A stretch of 64,000 bases of DNA from Kineosporia sp. NBRC 101731. GTDB taxonomy: Bacteria > Actinomycetota > Actinomycetes > Actinomycetales > Kineosporiaceae. Under the pieces are notes generated by a model that was not told the origin of the DNA, ran no database searches, and was given only the letters and a program-made list of their open reading frames with translations. The stretch spans positions 1 to 64,000 of the forward strand of contig NZ_BSTC01000018.1 of NCBI RefSeq assembly GCF_030269305.1. The letters run 5' to 3'. Positions 9,979-22,800 of the stretch are shown one piece after another (position 1 is the first letter of the stretch; the number at the start of each line of letters is the position of its first letter). Both the position numbers and the translations under genes were made by a program.

Positions 9979-11142
9979 GTGACCCAGAACAATGATGTTG
10001 AACCGGCCCAGGCCGTCGCTGCCGCCTTCACCGACCTCTACGGGACCGCTCCGCAGGGCATCTGGTCCTCCCCCGGCCGGGTGAACCTGATCGGTGAGCA
10101 CACCGACTACAACAACGGCTTCGTGATGCCCTGCGCGATCCCCGACCGGGTCACCGTCGGGGCCTCGAAGAACGAGGGCCGGGTGCTGCGCGTCGCCTCC
10201 GCCCAGCAGGAGGGCACGGCGCAGATCGACCTGGACACGCTCGAGCCGGGTTCGGCGCAGGGCTGGGTCGCCTACGTCGCCGGTGTCGCCTGGGCGCTGC
10301 AGAGCAAGGGCTTCGCCCTGCCGGGTGCCGACCTGTTCCTGGACGGCCGGGTTCCGCTGGGCGCGGGCCTGTCCTCGTCCGCCGCGCTCGAGTGCGCCGT
10401 GGCCATTGCCCTGGTCGACCTGGCCGAGCTGCCCGCGCCGCCGCAGGGCCTGGCCCTGGCGCAGCTCGCGCAGTTCGCCGAGAACGAGTACGTCGGCGCC
10501 AAGACCGGTCTGCTCGACCAGGCCGCGTCCATCCTCTGCACCGAGGGTCACGCCCTGCTCTTCGACGTGCAGGACCTCAGCACCCAGCAGGTCCCGTTCG
10601 ACCTCGGGGCCGCCGGTCTGTCCCTGGTCGTGATGGACACCCGGGTCGCGCACAGCCACGCGGGTGGTGAGTACGGCGACCGCCGCCGCTCCTGCGAGCA
10701 GGCCGCCGCCGAGCTCGGCGTGCCCGCGCTGCGCCAGGCGACCGTCGCGGACCTGGACCGGCTGACCGACCCGGTGCTGAAGAAGCGCGCCCGCCACATC
10801 GTCACCGAGAACGACCGGGTGGTGGCCGCCGGCCAGGCGATGAGCAACGACGACTGGACCACGTTCGGCCGCCTGATGGTCGAGTCGCACGCCTCGATGC
10901 GCGACGACTTCGAGATCACCTGCGAGGAGATCGACGTGACCGTGGAGGTCGCGCTGGCCAACGGGGCCGTGGGCTCGCGGATGACCGGTGGTGGGTTCGG
11001 CGGTTCGGCGATCGCCCTGGTGCCGGTCGAGAAGGTGACGTCACTGGGCGAGGCGGTTCTCGCCACCTTCGCCGAGAAGGGCTGGGTCACGCCGATCATC
11101 CGCGTGATGGAGCCCTCCCGGGGTGCAGGGCGCGACCAGTAG
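9979..11142 (+). CDS. galK: Galactokinase
   Basis: A 387-residue GHMP kinase that phosphorylates galactose at C1, the first Leloir step. The galactokinase signature PGRVNLIGEHTDYNNGFVMP is near residue 35, the ATP-binding motif PLGAGLSSSAALE is about residue 126, and the third GHMP motif GSRMTGGGFGGSAIALVP lies near the C-terminus. Length is normal for the family. The GTG at 9979 has GAAGG upstream; the nearby ATGs are out of frame. The gene is divergent from the DeoR-type repressor and shares its operator region. A strong terminator follows. Confidence 0.95.
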   Translation: MTQNNDVEPAQAVAAAFTDLYGTAPQGIWSSPGRVNLIGEHTDYNNGFVMPCAIPDRVTVGASKNEGRVLRVASAQQEGTAQIDLDTLEPGSAQGWVAYVAGVAWALQSKGFALPGADLFLDGRVPLGAGLSSSAALECAVAIALVDLAELPAPPQGLALAQLAQFAENEYVGAKTGLLDQAASILCTEGHALLFDVQDLSTQQVPFDLGAAGLSLVVMDTRVAHSHAGGEYGDRRRSCEQAAAELGVPALRQATVADLDRLTDPVLKKRARHIVTENDRVVAAGQAMSNDDWTTFGRLMVESHASMRDDFEITCEEIDVTVEVALANGAVGSRMTGGGFGGSAIALVPVEKVTSLGEAVLATFAEKGWVTPIIRVMEPSRGAGRDQ

Positions 11143-11163
11143 GGCATTGTTCGTTGCCCGGAC

Positions 11164-11210
11164 GGACAAAAGGCACCTCACCGAAAGGGTAGGTGCCTTT
11201 TGTCCGTTTT
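11164..11210 (+). terminator. Rho-independent terminator after galK
   Basis: A perfect 15-bp inverted repeat, GGACAAAAGGCACCT at 11164-11178 and its complement at 11191-11205, encloses a 12-base loop and is followed by GTTTT. It separates galK from the GH2 gene. Confidence 0.9.
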
Positions 11211-11246
11211 CCTGATGTGCTGACGCTACCGGCGAAGGGAGCTCGC

Positions 11247-13580
11247 ATGCGTCAGCAGTCATTCCGGAGAGCCAGATTCACACGGGGGACGTCGGTCGCG
11301 GCAGCGGTCGTCCTCGTGGTGGGCACGTTGCTGGCGGGTGGGGCCGCGCCGGCCTCGGCCGCCGCCGTCTGGGAACCCAAGACCCCACCGATGACCACCC
11401 CGTGGACCGACCAGGTGTCCACCGATAAACCCCTACCCGAGTACCCGCGTCCTCAATTGACCCGTGCGCAGTGGCAGAACCTCAACGGGATCTGGGACTT
11501 CGAGGTCACCCCGAGCAGCCGCACCACCCCGCCGGAGAGTTTCAGCGAGAAGATCCGCGTGCCCTTCGTGGCCGAGTCGGCGCTGTCAGGCATCCAACGG
11601 CGTATCACTGGGGACGACAAACTCTGGTACCAGCGGACGTTCGTGGTTCCGTCGGGCTGGAAGGACCGGGTGCGACTGAACTTCGACGGTGTCGACAACC
11701 GCACCGACGTCTGGGTGAACGGCCGGAAGGCCGGCGCCACGCACGACGGCGGTTACGACGCCTTCGGTTACGACATCACCGACCTGCTGAAGACGGGTGA
11801 CAACACGCTGACCGTCGGGGTCTGGGACCCGGGCAACGCGGGAACGCAGGCGGTGGGCAAGCAGGAGCTCCAGGGCGTGCAGCCGGAGACCGGTGGCGGC
11901 ATCTTCTACACTTCTGCCTCGGGGATCTGGCAGACCGTCTGGCTCGAGCCGGTCAACGCCACGTACATCACCAAGGTCGATCTGACCCCCGATCTCGCGT
12001 CGTCCACGCTGAAGGTCAAGGCGGCGGTCACGGGCCAGGGGACGTCGGTGGTCACCGTCTCCTCGAACGGCCAGAAGGTGGTCAGCGCGAGTGGGGCGGC
12101 CGGGCAGACCGTTTCGCTGAAGATCCCGAAACCCCACCTCTGGACGCCGGACGACCCCTTCCTCTACGACGTCAAGGTGGAACTGCGCAAGGGGCAGAAC
12201 ACCGTGGACACGGTGGGCTCGTACGCCGGTATGCGCTCGATCGCGGTGAAGCAGGTCGACGGGAAGCAGCGTCTCGTACTCAACGGTGACTTCCTCTTCC
12301 AATCGGGCACTCTCGACCAGGGTTACTGGCCCGACGGGATCTATACCGCCCCCACCGACGAGGCCCTGAAGTACGACCTGGAGCTGCTGAAATCGACCGG
12401 CTTCAACATGGTGCGCAAGCACATCAAGGTCGAACCGCAGCGCTGGTACTACTGGGCCGACCGGCTGGGCCTGATGGTCTGGCAGGACATGCCCTCCATG
12501 CGCCCCGACTACAAGGCCGACGCAGCCGCGAAGGCGCAGTGGGAAAAGGAATTCAAGGCGATCATCGACCAGCACCGCAGCTCCCCGTCGGTGGTGCTGT
12601 GGGTGGCGCAGAACGAGGGCTGGGGGCAGTACGAGCAGGCCCGCATCGCCGACCTGGTCAAGGCCTACGACCCGACCCGGCTCGTCGACAACATGAGCGG
12701 CGTGAACTGTTGCGGCGCGGTCGACGGCGGTAACGGCGACGTGCTCGACAACCACAACTACACCGGGCCCGGAACGGCGCGGCCGACCGCAACCCGGGCC
12801 GGGGTGGTCGGTGAGTTCGGCGGACTGGGCCTGAAGGTCGCCGGGCACGAATGGTTCCCGGGCGGTGGCTTCAGTTACGAGGACCAGGGCACGGCGGACC
12901 GCCTGAACCGCCGGCTGGTCGGCTTGTGGACCCAGATGACCACCTCCGGCGTGCCGTCCGGGCTCTCGGCCTCGGTCTACACCGAGACGACCGACGTGGA
13001 GAACGAGGTCAACGGTCTGGCCACCTACGACCGGCAGGTGGTCAAGGTGGACGTGGCCCGGCTGAAGGCGGCCAACGAGAAGCTGATCGCGGCATCTCCC
13101 TCACCGGCCCCGGTCACGGTCGAGAAGGGCCGGCACTCGATCCGGGTCACCACCGACGGGTTCGCCAACCGCTACATCCGGCACCGGGAAGGTCTCGGCT
13201 ACACCGAGGTCGTCGAGACGGCCAGCTCCGACCTGCTCAAGCAGGACGCGACCTGGAACGTCGTGCCGGGCCTGGCCGACAGCTCGTGCTACTCGCTGGA
13301 GTCCGTCAACTATCCGGGAACCTACCTGCGGCACCAGGCCTTCCGGGTGAAGCAGAACAAGAGTGACGGATCGGCGCTGTTCGCCGCGGATGCCACCTGG
13401 TGCGCGGAGAAGGGTACCAACGGGGTGAAACTGAGCTCCTGGAACTACCCCGGCCAGTACCTGCGGCACTACAACGCCGAACTCTGGCTGGCGACCCCGG
13501 GCGGGAACTCGGCCTACGACGCCGATCCCTCGTTCGACGCCGACACCACCTGGGCCGTGGAAGCCCCCTGGGCCCCCTGA
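11247..13580 (+). CDS. Secreted glycoside hydrolase family 2 enzyme with C-terminal AbfB domain
   Basis: A 777-residue exported enzyme. The signal peptide is about residues 1-37 (cleavage near PASAAA). GH2 sugar-binding, immunoglobulin-like and TIM-barrel domains follow (PQLTRAQWQNLNGIWDFEV; LWYQRTFVVP; GFNMVRKHIKVEPQRWYYWA). The likely acid/base Glu is in WVAQNEGWG (about residue 457) and the likely nucleophile in VGEFGG (about 523). From about residue 630 the sequence matches an AbfB/CBM42 arabinose-binding module (NRYIRHREGLGYTEVV; NYPGTYLRHQAFRV; NYPGQYLRHYNAELWL). It probably releases galactose or a related sugar from arabinose-decorated plant polysaccharide; exact specificity is uncertain. 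The ATG at 11247, behind GAAGGGAG, gives a clean signal peptide. Confidence 0.88.
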   Translation: MRQQSFRRARFTRGTSVAAAVVLVVGTLLAGGAAPASAAAVWEPKTPPMTTPWTDQVSTDKPLPEYPRPQLTRAQWQNLNGIWDFEVTPSSRTTPPESFSEKIRVPFVAESALSGIQRRITGDDKLWYQRTFVVPSGWKDRVRLNFDGVDNRTDVWVNGRKAGATHDGGYDAFGYDITDLLKTGDNTLTVGVWDPGNAGTQAVGKQELQGVQPETGGGIFYTSASGIWQTVWLEPVNATYITKVDLTPDLASSTLKVKAAVTGQGTSVVTVSSNGQKVVSASGAAGQTVSLKIPKPHLWTPDDPFLYDVKVELRKGQNTVDTVGSYAGMRSIAVKQVDGKQRLVLNGDFLFQSGTLDQGYWPDGIYTAPTDEALKYDLELLKSTGFNMVRKHIKVEPQRWYYWADRLGLMVWQDMPSMRPDYKADAAAKAQWEKEFKAIIDQHRSSPSVVLWVAQNEGWGQYEQARIADLVKAYDPTRLVDNMSGVNCCGAVDGGNGDVLDNHNYTGPGTARPTATRAGVVGEFGGLGLKVAGHEWFPGGGFSYEDQGTADRLNRRLVGLWTQMTTSGVPSGLSASVYTETTDVENEVNGLATYDRQVVKVDVARLKAANEKLIAASPSPAPVTVEKGRHSIRVTTDGFANRYIRHREGLGYTEVVETASSDLLKQDATWNVVPGLADSSCYSLESVNYPGTYLRHQAFRVKQNKSDGSALFAADATWCAEKGTNGVKLSSWNYPGQYLRHYNAELWLATPGGNSAYDADPSFDADTTWAVEAPWAP

Positions 13581-13596
13581 CCCACACCCTTCTGTT

Positions 13597-13680
13597 CGTG
13601 ATCATGCAAAACCTCCCCGGACTTCTAGAACTCTGAGAGTGGAGAGTTCTAGAACACTGGGGAGGTTTTGCATGATCACG
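13597..13680. repeat. Palindromic hairpin element, copy B
   Basis: Perfect 22-bp arms (13597-13618 and 13659-13680) begin with CGTGATCATGC and end at CCTCCCC. A second, inner inverted repeat (TTCTAGAACTCT at 13623-13634 with its complement at 13643-13654) extends the hairpin. It lies 16 bp after the GH2 stop and upstream of the giant IPT/TIG gene. It has no U-tract, so it is not a classic terminator on the plus strand, though it could still block transcription. Confidence 0.92.
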
Positions 13681-13852
13681 GCGGTTTGGGTGGCGAATCG
13701 CTCGCAGTTAACGATCTTGCTGCGGACGGGCGACGACGCAACTGTCCCTGTCCATCCCTCTAGAACCTGGTCGCTGCGACCGAGTGTGACTGAACCGGGG
13801 CAGTTTCCCGGAACGGTCGAGCCGCGGCCGGGTTCACTGGTGGGGGTGTGGG

Positions 13853-16800
13853 ATGTCGTCGTCTCGCTCCTCGGGGACGGCTGCACCCTGGCTGGTCAGA
13901 GCGCTCGTCGTTCTGCTCCTGGCCCTCGTGCTGGTCCCGCTCACCGCCCGTCGCAGTGACGCTTTCGCCGGCACGGTGATGGCCAGTGCCTACGGTGGTC
14001 GCGACCTGGGCAGCGCGGCCAGTCCGGCGAACACGATCTACTCGCAGTCCAGTTATCCCTCCACCCCCACTGCGAGCCAAGGGTCGGTGGGCGGCCTGAT
14101 CACGCTCGGGGCCATGAGCAGTACGGCCACGGCCGACCCCCTGGCCGATACCGCCTCCTCGACGGCCACCTCCGGTGGCCTCTCCATCGCGGGCGTCCTC
14201 AGCCTGGCCGCGGCCTCGGCGACGTGTACGGCGACCCCGAGCGGGGCGACCGCCACCGTTCAGGCCTCGGGGCTGACGCTGCTCGGGCTCCCGCTGAACA
14301 CCGTCCCGTCCGGCAACATCCCGCCGAACACGACCATTCAGCAGACCAACCTGTTCGGCCAGAACACCGGTTACATCACGTTCAACGAGCAGACCTACAC
14401 CACCTCGGGTGGGCAGTACTACCTGGTCACCAACGCGGTACACCTGGTCAACAAGACCACCGGCGGGGTGGTCACCGGCAACATCGAGCTGTCCCACGTG
14501 GAGTGCGGCACGACCGCGCCGATCACCCCGATCATCAGCTCGATCACGCCGAACCAGGGTCCGGAGACGGGCGGCACCACGGTGACCGTCACCGGGATCA
14601 ACCTGTTTGCCATCACCAGCGTGACGTTCGGCGCGGCCAATGCCACGAGCTACACGATGAACGCCAGCCAGACGACCCTGACCGCGATTGCCCCGGTGGG
14701 CACCGGCACCGCGAGCATCCGGATCACGAACGTGGCCGGCACCTCGGCCGACACCGTAGCGGACGACTTCTCCTACATACCCAAACCCACCGTCACAGGC
14801 ATCAATCCGACCATCGGGCCGACCGCCGGGGGCACCTCTGTCGTCATCACCGGGACGAACCTCGCAACCGCGACGGGGGTGAAGTTCGGGGCGAACGCCG
14901 CAACCAGCTACCTGGTGAACAGCAACGCGCAGATCACGGCGGTGGCCCCGGCCCGTTCGGCGGGGCAGATCGACGTCACGGTGACGACGGTGGGCGGCAC
15001 CTCGGGCGCCGTGACGGCCGACCAGTACACCTACATCGCCCAGCCCACGGTGACGAACGTGTCGCCCGCGAACGGACCGCTCACCGCCGGTACGGGCGTC
15101 ACCGTCACCGGTACCGACTTCACCGGGGTCACGGCCGTGCGGTTCGGCGCCACGAACGCCAGTTACACCCTCAACAGCGCCACCCAGCTCACCGCGGTCG
15201 CTCCCGCCGGCAGTGTGGGACCGGTCGATGTCACCGTGACGGCAGCCGGGGGCACCTCGGCCACCAGCCCCGCCGACCTCTACACCTACGCCGCCGGGCC
15301 GACCGTGGTCGCCGTGGTGCCGTCCTCCGGACCCACCTCGGCGGGCACCAGCGTCGTCATCACCGGCACGGCCCTGAGCGGGGCGACCGTGGTGAAGTTC
15401 GGGACCACCGCCGCGCCCGGATTCACGGTGAACTCCGCCACCCAGATCACCGCGACCGCCCCGGCCGGTAGCGCGGGGACGGTCGACGTCACCGTGACCA
15501 CACCGGGCGGCACCTCCCCGACCTCCGCCGCCGACCAGTACACCTTCGTGACCGCGCCGGCCGTGACGTCCATCAGTCCCACCCGGGGCCAGCTCGCCGG
15601 GGGCACCACGGTGGTAATCACCGGCACCACCCTGGGCGGGGCGTCGGCCGTGAAGTTCGGTGCCCTGAACGCGACCTCGTTCGTGCAGAACAGCCCCACC
15701 CAGATCACCGCCGTGGCCCCGGCCGGGACCGCCGGCACCGTCGACGTGACCGTGGCGACCGTGGGCGGCACCTCGGCCACCTCGTTCACCGACCGGTTCA
15801 CCTACGTCGCCGCCCCGACGGTCACGAACGTCTCGCCCACCGTGGGCCCGATCGCGGGTGGCACCAGCGTGACGCTGACGGGCACGAACTTCACCGGCGC
15901 GACGGGTGCGACCTTCGGCGGCACGGCCGCCACCTCGGTCACGGTCAGCAGCGACACCCAGATGGTCGTCACCGCCCCGGCCCGCACCGCCGGCACGGTG
16001 GACATCGTCGTGACCGCTCCCGGAGGCGTCTCGGCGACCAGTAGCGCCGACCAGTTCACCTACGCCAACGCCCCCACGGTGACCGCTCTCGCGCCGGCCT
16101 CCGGGCCCACCACGGCGGGTGCCGTTGCCGTCATCACCGGCACCGACCTGAGCGGGGCGACGGCGGTGACGTTCGGCGCCAACCCCGCGAGCAGCTTCGT
16201 CGTCAACAGCTCCACGCAGATCACGGCCGTCGCGCCCTCCGGGAGCGTGGGCCCGGTCGATGTCACGGTGACCACGCCCGGCGGCATCTCGGCCCTCACC
16301 CCGGCCGATCAGTACACCTATCTCGGGGCGCCGACCGTCTCCTCCGTCAGCCCTGGGCGGGGACCGCTCGGCGGGGGCGACGCGGTGGTCATCATCGGTG
16401 CGAACCTGACCGGCGCGTCCGTGGTGAAGTTCGGTGCGACGAACGCCTCGTCGTTCACGGTGAACAGCGCCACCCAGATCACCGCCGTGGCCCCGGCCGG
16501 CCCGCTGGGAACGGTCGACGTGACTGTGACCACCCTGGGCGGCACCTCTCCCACGTCGTCGTCCGACCAGTACAGCTACGTGGCCGCGCCCACGGTGACG
16601 GCGATCTCGCCCACCACCGGCAGCACCACGGGCGGAACCACCGTCACCGTGACCGGAACCGGCTTCACCGGCGCGACCTCGGTGTCGTTCGGCGGTGCCC
16701 CGGCCGCCGGGCTCATCACGGTCAGCTCGGACACCCAGATCACCGCCGTCGCCCCGGCGCACGCGGCAGGTCCGGTCGACGTGACCGTGACCGCACCGGG

Positions 16801-19800
16801 CGGGATCTCGGCCACCAGCGCGGCCGACCGGTTCACCTTCGTCGCCCCGCCCGCCGTCATCGGCCTCAGCCCGAGCGGCGGCGCGGCCATCGGCAGCCTG
16901 ACCCAGGTGGTCACCATCACCGGAACGGGTTTCACCGGGGCCACCGGCGTGACCTTCGACGGCTACCCGACCATCCAGATCCTCAGTGTCACCCCCACCC
17001 AGATCCAGATCCGCGGTATCCCACCGCATCCCACCGGCCAGGTGCACGTCCAGGTCACCAACCCCTACGGCACGAGCGACGCCACCCCGGCCGACCTGTA
17101 TACCTACCAGGGTCTGCCTACGGTGACCGCGGTCTCGCCCTCGGCCGGGCCCCTGTCCGGGGGCGCCACGGTGGTTGTCACGGGTACCGGATTCACCGGG
17201 GCATCGGCGGTCTCGTTCGGTTCCGGGCCGGCCACCTCTTACACGGTCGACTCGGCCACGCAGATCACCGCCGTGACTCCTTCCGGAACCGCCGGAACAG
17301 TGGACGTCCGGGTCACCGCGGTCGGCGGCATCTCTTCGGTGGTGGTCGCCGATCGGTACACCTACCAGGCCGCCCCCGTCATCACCGGGCTCTCACCCAC
17401 GCACGGGCCCGTCGCCGGCGGGATCCTGGTGTCCATCACCGGTTCCCGTTTCAGCGGCGCGACCACGGTGACGTTCGACGGGGTCGCGGCGGCCGGGGTG
17501 ATCACGGTCAGCAGTGACACGCAGATCTTCGCCCAGACCCCGGCTCACGTCGCGGGTCCGGTGGCCGTGGTGGTGACGGCGCCGGGCGGTACTTCTCCGG
17601 CGGCCGGCTACCTGTACGTCGGCACACCCACGGTTTCCGGTCTGTCGCCGGTGAACGGGCCGATCGCGGGCGGTACCCCGGTCGTCATCACCGGTACGGG
17701 ATTCACCACCGTGTCCGGGGCGACGGCCGTGCAGTTCGGTGGAACGAACGCTTCGACGTATACGGTGAACAGCGATACCCAGATCACGGCGGTGACCCCG
17801 CCGCACGGGGCCGGGGCGGTCGGGGTCACGGTCACGACCATCGACGGTGGAACCTCGGCACCCGGCTCCTTCACCTATATTCCGGTGCCCGTCGTCACCG
17901 GGATCTTGCCCGCCCAGGGGCCCGAGGCGGGCGGCACCAATGTGACCGTCAGCGGGACCGGTTTCACCACCGCCAGTTCCGTGCGCTTCGACGGGAGTCC
18001 GGCCTCCTTCACGGTAGACTCGGACACCCGGATCACCGCTGTCGCCCCGGCCGGTACCGGCCTGGCCGACGTCACGGTGACCACGGCCGGCGGGGTCTCG
18101 GCCACCGGCACGGCCGATCAGTTCCGGTACGTGGGGACGCCCAACCTGACCTCGGTGAGTCCCACCAGTGGTCCGGTGGCCGGGGGAACCTCGGTGACGA
18201 TCACCGGCACGCAGTTCTACGGGGTCACCGGGGTTACGTTCGGTGGGACTGCGGCGACGTCGTACACCGTGGTGAGCCCGACGCAGATCACCGCTACCGC
18301 CCCGGCGGGTAGCGCGGGCCCGGTGGACGTCCGGGTGGCCACCACCGATGGTGGAACTTCCTCTGCCGAAACTGTCTTTACCTACCTTGCGGATCCGGTG
18401 GTCGCGGGCCTCTCGCCCGCCAGTGGTACCACGGGTGGCGGGACTGTGGTCCTCATCAGTGGTTCCGGGTTCAGCGTGGCGACAGCTGTGCGTTTCGGGT
18501 CGGTGCCGGCCGCGTCGTTCACCGTCAACAGCGGCTCGCAGATCACCGCGGTCAGCCCGGCCGGTGCGGTCGGGACGGTCGACGTGACCGTGGTGGGCCC
18601 GTACGCGACCTCGGCCACCTCGTCCTCTGATCGATTCACCTACGCCGCCGGACCCACCCTCACCGGCGTGACCCCCTCGGCCGGGCCGTTGGCCGGTGGC
18701 ACCACGGTGAGCATTGCCGGAACCGGCTTCACCCTGACCTCGACCGTGACCGTCGGGGGAAATGCCGCTACCTCGGTGCAGTACGTGTCGCCGACCCAGC
18801 TGACGGTCATGGTGCCGGCGGGCAGTGCCGGCCCGGCCGACGTGGTGGTGGTCACGCAGTACGGCCAGGACTCGCTGACCGGTGGATACGTTTACCGCAC
18901 AGCACCTTCGGTTTCGGCCTTGGCTCCCGACACCGGCCCGGAGTCCGGCGGCACCGTGGTCACGATCACCGGCACCGGGTTCACCGATGCCACCCAGGTG
19001 CGGTTCGGGTCGTCCGTGGCCACCTTCACCGTCTCCACGGACACCCGAATCACCGCCACCGCTCCGGCCGGTACTGGCAGCGTTGATGTGACGGTGACTG
19101 GGCCGGGCGGTGTTTCGGTTCTCTTGGGGGCCGATCGGTACCGTTACGCGCCGGTGCCGGTGGTGGCCTTGCTGTCGCTCAGCTTCGGCCCCACGGGCGG
19201 GGGGACCGCGGTCACGGTGACGGGTTCTGGTTTCACCGGTGCCACCGCGGTTGCGGTCAACGGTTCCTCTGTGCCCTTCACCGTGCTCAACGACACCACG
19301 CTCACCTTTACCTCGCCGGGTGGCGCGGGCGACGTTCCGGTCGTCGTCACCACGCCGGGCGGCAGCAGCGCCCCGCTGCTGTTCACCTACGCGAACGCTC
19401 CCACCGTTACCAGTCTCTCGCCCGACCGGGGTCCGGTCGCCGCCGGAACCTCCGTGACAATTACCGGAACCGGCTTCACCAGTGGCTCTTCCGTTGCCTT
19501 CGGCGCTGTTCCGGCCGCCTCCGTGCAGTTCGTCAGCGCCACGCGGCTCGTCACGGTCGCACCCGCCGGATCCGGTGCCGGGCCGGTCGACGTCACGGTG
19601 ACGACCGCCGGCGGGACGTCCTCCACGTCGGCTGCGGATGTCTACACCTACCTCGCTGCACCGGTTCTCGCCTCAGTATCGCCTCCGTCCGGCCCGGTTG
19701 GCGGGGGGAACACCGTGGTGATATCCGGAACCGATTTTACCGCTGGATCTTCCGTGACCTTTGACGGGGCGGTCGCGACCTCGGTGCAGTACGTCAGCGC

Positions 19801-22800
19801 CACTGAGCTCAGGGCAGTTGTTCCCGCGGGAGCTTCCGGGCCGGTGCTGGTGCGGGTGACGACGCCGGGCGGTTCGGACAGTGGGGTTTACACCTACCGG
19901 GTGGCTCCTGCGGTCGGCTCGATCGCTCCGGGGGCCGGTCCGGAGGCCGGCGGCACCGCGGTGACCATCGACGGCACCGGCTTCACCGGGGCAACCTCTG
20001 TGCTCTTCGGTTCTGCATCAGCCGGTTTCACCGTGGTCAACGATACCCGGATCGCTGCGACCGCCCCGGCCGGCAGCGGGACCGTGGACGTGCGGGTGAC
20101 GGGGCCCGGCGGTACTTCCGCCGTGTCGTCGGCTGACCGCTTCCGTTACGTGCCGGTGCCGGTGGTCACGTCCCTGTCTCCCGCCCTCGGGCCGACTGCG
20201 GGTGGAACGGCGCTGACCTTGACCGGTACCGGTCTGACGGATGTCAGTTCGGTTACAGTGGGCGGTAGTTCGGTTGCTTTTACCGTGATCAGTGATTCTG
20301 TCGTCACGCTGGTCACTCCGCCTGGGGTGCCGGGGAACGCGGCGGCGGTGGTGGTGGCCACGGCCGGTGGATCGTCCGCGCCGATCTCGTTCCTGTACGC
20401 GGACGCACCTTCGGTGAGCGGTCTTTCGCCGGATGCCGGGCCACCCGGTGGTGGTACCGCAGTGACGATCACCGGTACCGATTTCACCCCGGTTTCGGCG
20501 GTGACGTTCGGGGGCGTGGCCGCTGTCGTGCAGTACGTGAGCCCGACGCGGCTCATTGCGGACTCGCCGGTGCGGGGGTCAGCGGGAGCCGTGAACGTGG
20601 TGGTGGCTACTGCCTACGGCACATCTGCCACCGGAAATCTTTTCACCTATACGGTTTCCCCGACTTTCAGTGGGGTTTCACCGTCGGCCGGACCGGTGCT
20701 GGGCGGGACTACCATCGTCATTGCGGGATCTGGGTTGACCGGGGTTTCGGAGGTGACTATTGGCGGAGTTCCGGCTGCCTCGTACACGGTGAACAGTGAT
20801 TCTTCCATCACGGCAGTCACTCCGGCGGGCTCACCGGGTAATGCTGTGGTGCGGGTGGCGACTGTTGGCGGTTTCGACACGGGTGTCTTCCGGTATGCGA
20901 ATGTGCCCGTCATTTCGGGGGTCTCGCCGGGTTCTGGGCCTGAGGCCGGGGGAACGCTGGTGACCGTTGATGGTTCTGGGTTTACCGGGGCTTCGGTGGT
21001 TTCGTTCGGTGGGGTGGCCGGGACCGGCCTGACGGTCAGTAGTGATACGCGGATCACTGTTTTCGCTCCTCTTGGTACGGGGATGGTGGACGTTGTTGTC
21101 ACCGCCCCTGGTGGAGTTTCGGCTGCTTCGGTGGCTGATCGGTATTGGTATGCGCCGGTTCCTGTTGTCGCTCAAGTGAATCCCTCGTCCGGGCCGTTGG
21201 CCGGCGGGACTTCGATGACTGTCGGCGGGTCTGGGTTCTCGGGCGCTACAGATGTCACCCTGGATGGTGTCTCCGTTGGATTCAGTCTGGTCGACGGCTC
21301 GACGCTCACCCTGACCACGCCCTCTCATGCGGCCGGGGCCGTGCCAGTGGTGGTAGTCACGCCGGGTGGGGCCTCGGCTCCATTGACCTTCACCTACACC
21401 GATGCCCCCACCGTCTCGTCAGTTTCGCCGGGAGCCGGGCCACTCTCGGGTGGCATCACGGTCACCCTTGCGGGTTCCGGGCTGACCGGGGCTTCGGGGG
21501 TGACCTTCGACGGGGTGGCGGCTGTCTCGTACACGGTGAACAGCGACGCTTCGATCACCGCGGTCGCTCCGGCGGGTTCCCCGGGTCATGCGGTGGTGCG
21601 GGTGACGACCGTGGGTGGTTCCAGTACCGGTGTCTTCCGCTATGCGAATGTGCCGGTCGTTTCCGGGGTCTCGCCGGTCGCCGGGCCGGAGGCCGGCGGA
21701 ACGCTGGTCACGGTCGACGGCTCGGGCTTCTCCGGCGCGACCGTCGTGCGCTTCGGGGCGGTGGCGGCCTCGAGTTTCACTGTGAGCAGCGATTCCCGGA
21801 TCTCGGTCTTCGCGCCACCCGGAACCGGGACCGTTGATGTCGTGGTGGCGGCTCCTGGCGGAGTCTCCGCGTCGTCCTCTGCTGATCGTTACCGCTACGC
21901 CCCGGTGCCCGCGATCGGCACCGCGGGACCGGACACCGGGCCGCTCGGCGGCGGCTCCGTGGTGACGCTCTCGGGCAGCGGGTTCACCGGGGCGACGGAC
22001 CTCACCGTCGGCGGCGTCCCCGTGGCGTTCACCGTGGTGGACGACTCGACGATCACCTTCACCACCCCGCCGGGAGCGGCGGGTTCCACTGACATCGTCG
22101 TGACCACACCGGGCGGAGCCACTGCCCCGGTGGTGTTCACTTATGCCGATATTCCGGCCGTCAATAGTGTTTCGCCCGACGAAGGCCCGATCGCCGGGGG
22201 CACGATCGTCACGATCACCGGGAGCGGGTTCGGTGGTGCCACGGCCGTCGCGTTCGGTGGGGTGCCCGCCACCGGGTTCGCGGTGAACAGCCCCACCGAG
22301 ATCACCGCGACCAGCCCGGCCCAGGCGGCGGGCGTGGTCGACGTGCGGGTGACCGGGCCGGGCGGACCCACGGCGACCAGCAGCGCCGACCGGTTCACCT
22401 ATCGTCCGGTGCCGGTCGTCGGTGCGCTCTCGCCCAGCTCCGGGCCGGTGACGGGCGGTACCCCGATCACCCTGTCGGGCAGCGGGTTCGGTGGTGCGAC
22501 CAGTGTGAGCGTCGGGGGAGTGGCCGTCCCCTTCAGTGTGGCCGACGACTTCACCGTCACCTTCACCACGCCGGCGGGTACTGGTGCGACCGCGGTGGTC
22601 ATCTCGACCGCCGGTGGATCAGCAATCTCCACCTTCACTTTCGCGGACGGACCGACCGTCACGGCCCTCGCGCCGGCGGCCGGCCCGCTCTCCGGCGGGA
22701 CATCGGTGACCATCGACGGCACCGGGTTCACGCTGGCGTCCACGGTCGCCTTCGGTGCCCAGCCGGCCGTATCCGTCCAGTTCGTCGGGCCGGCCCGGCT

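Noticed and set aside
13639-13959. 106-codon plus-strand ORF overlapping the start of the giant gene
   Set aside because: It is in a different frame from the signal peptide, begins in the palindrome and has no ribosome binding site.
13760-17047. A 1095-codon open frame on the minus strand opposite the giant surface-protein gene
   Set aside because: It is a by-product of the GC-rich repeats on the plus strand. The translation is Gly/Arg/His-rich without domains or ribosome binding site, and many similar antisense frames occur along the whole gene.
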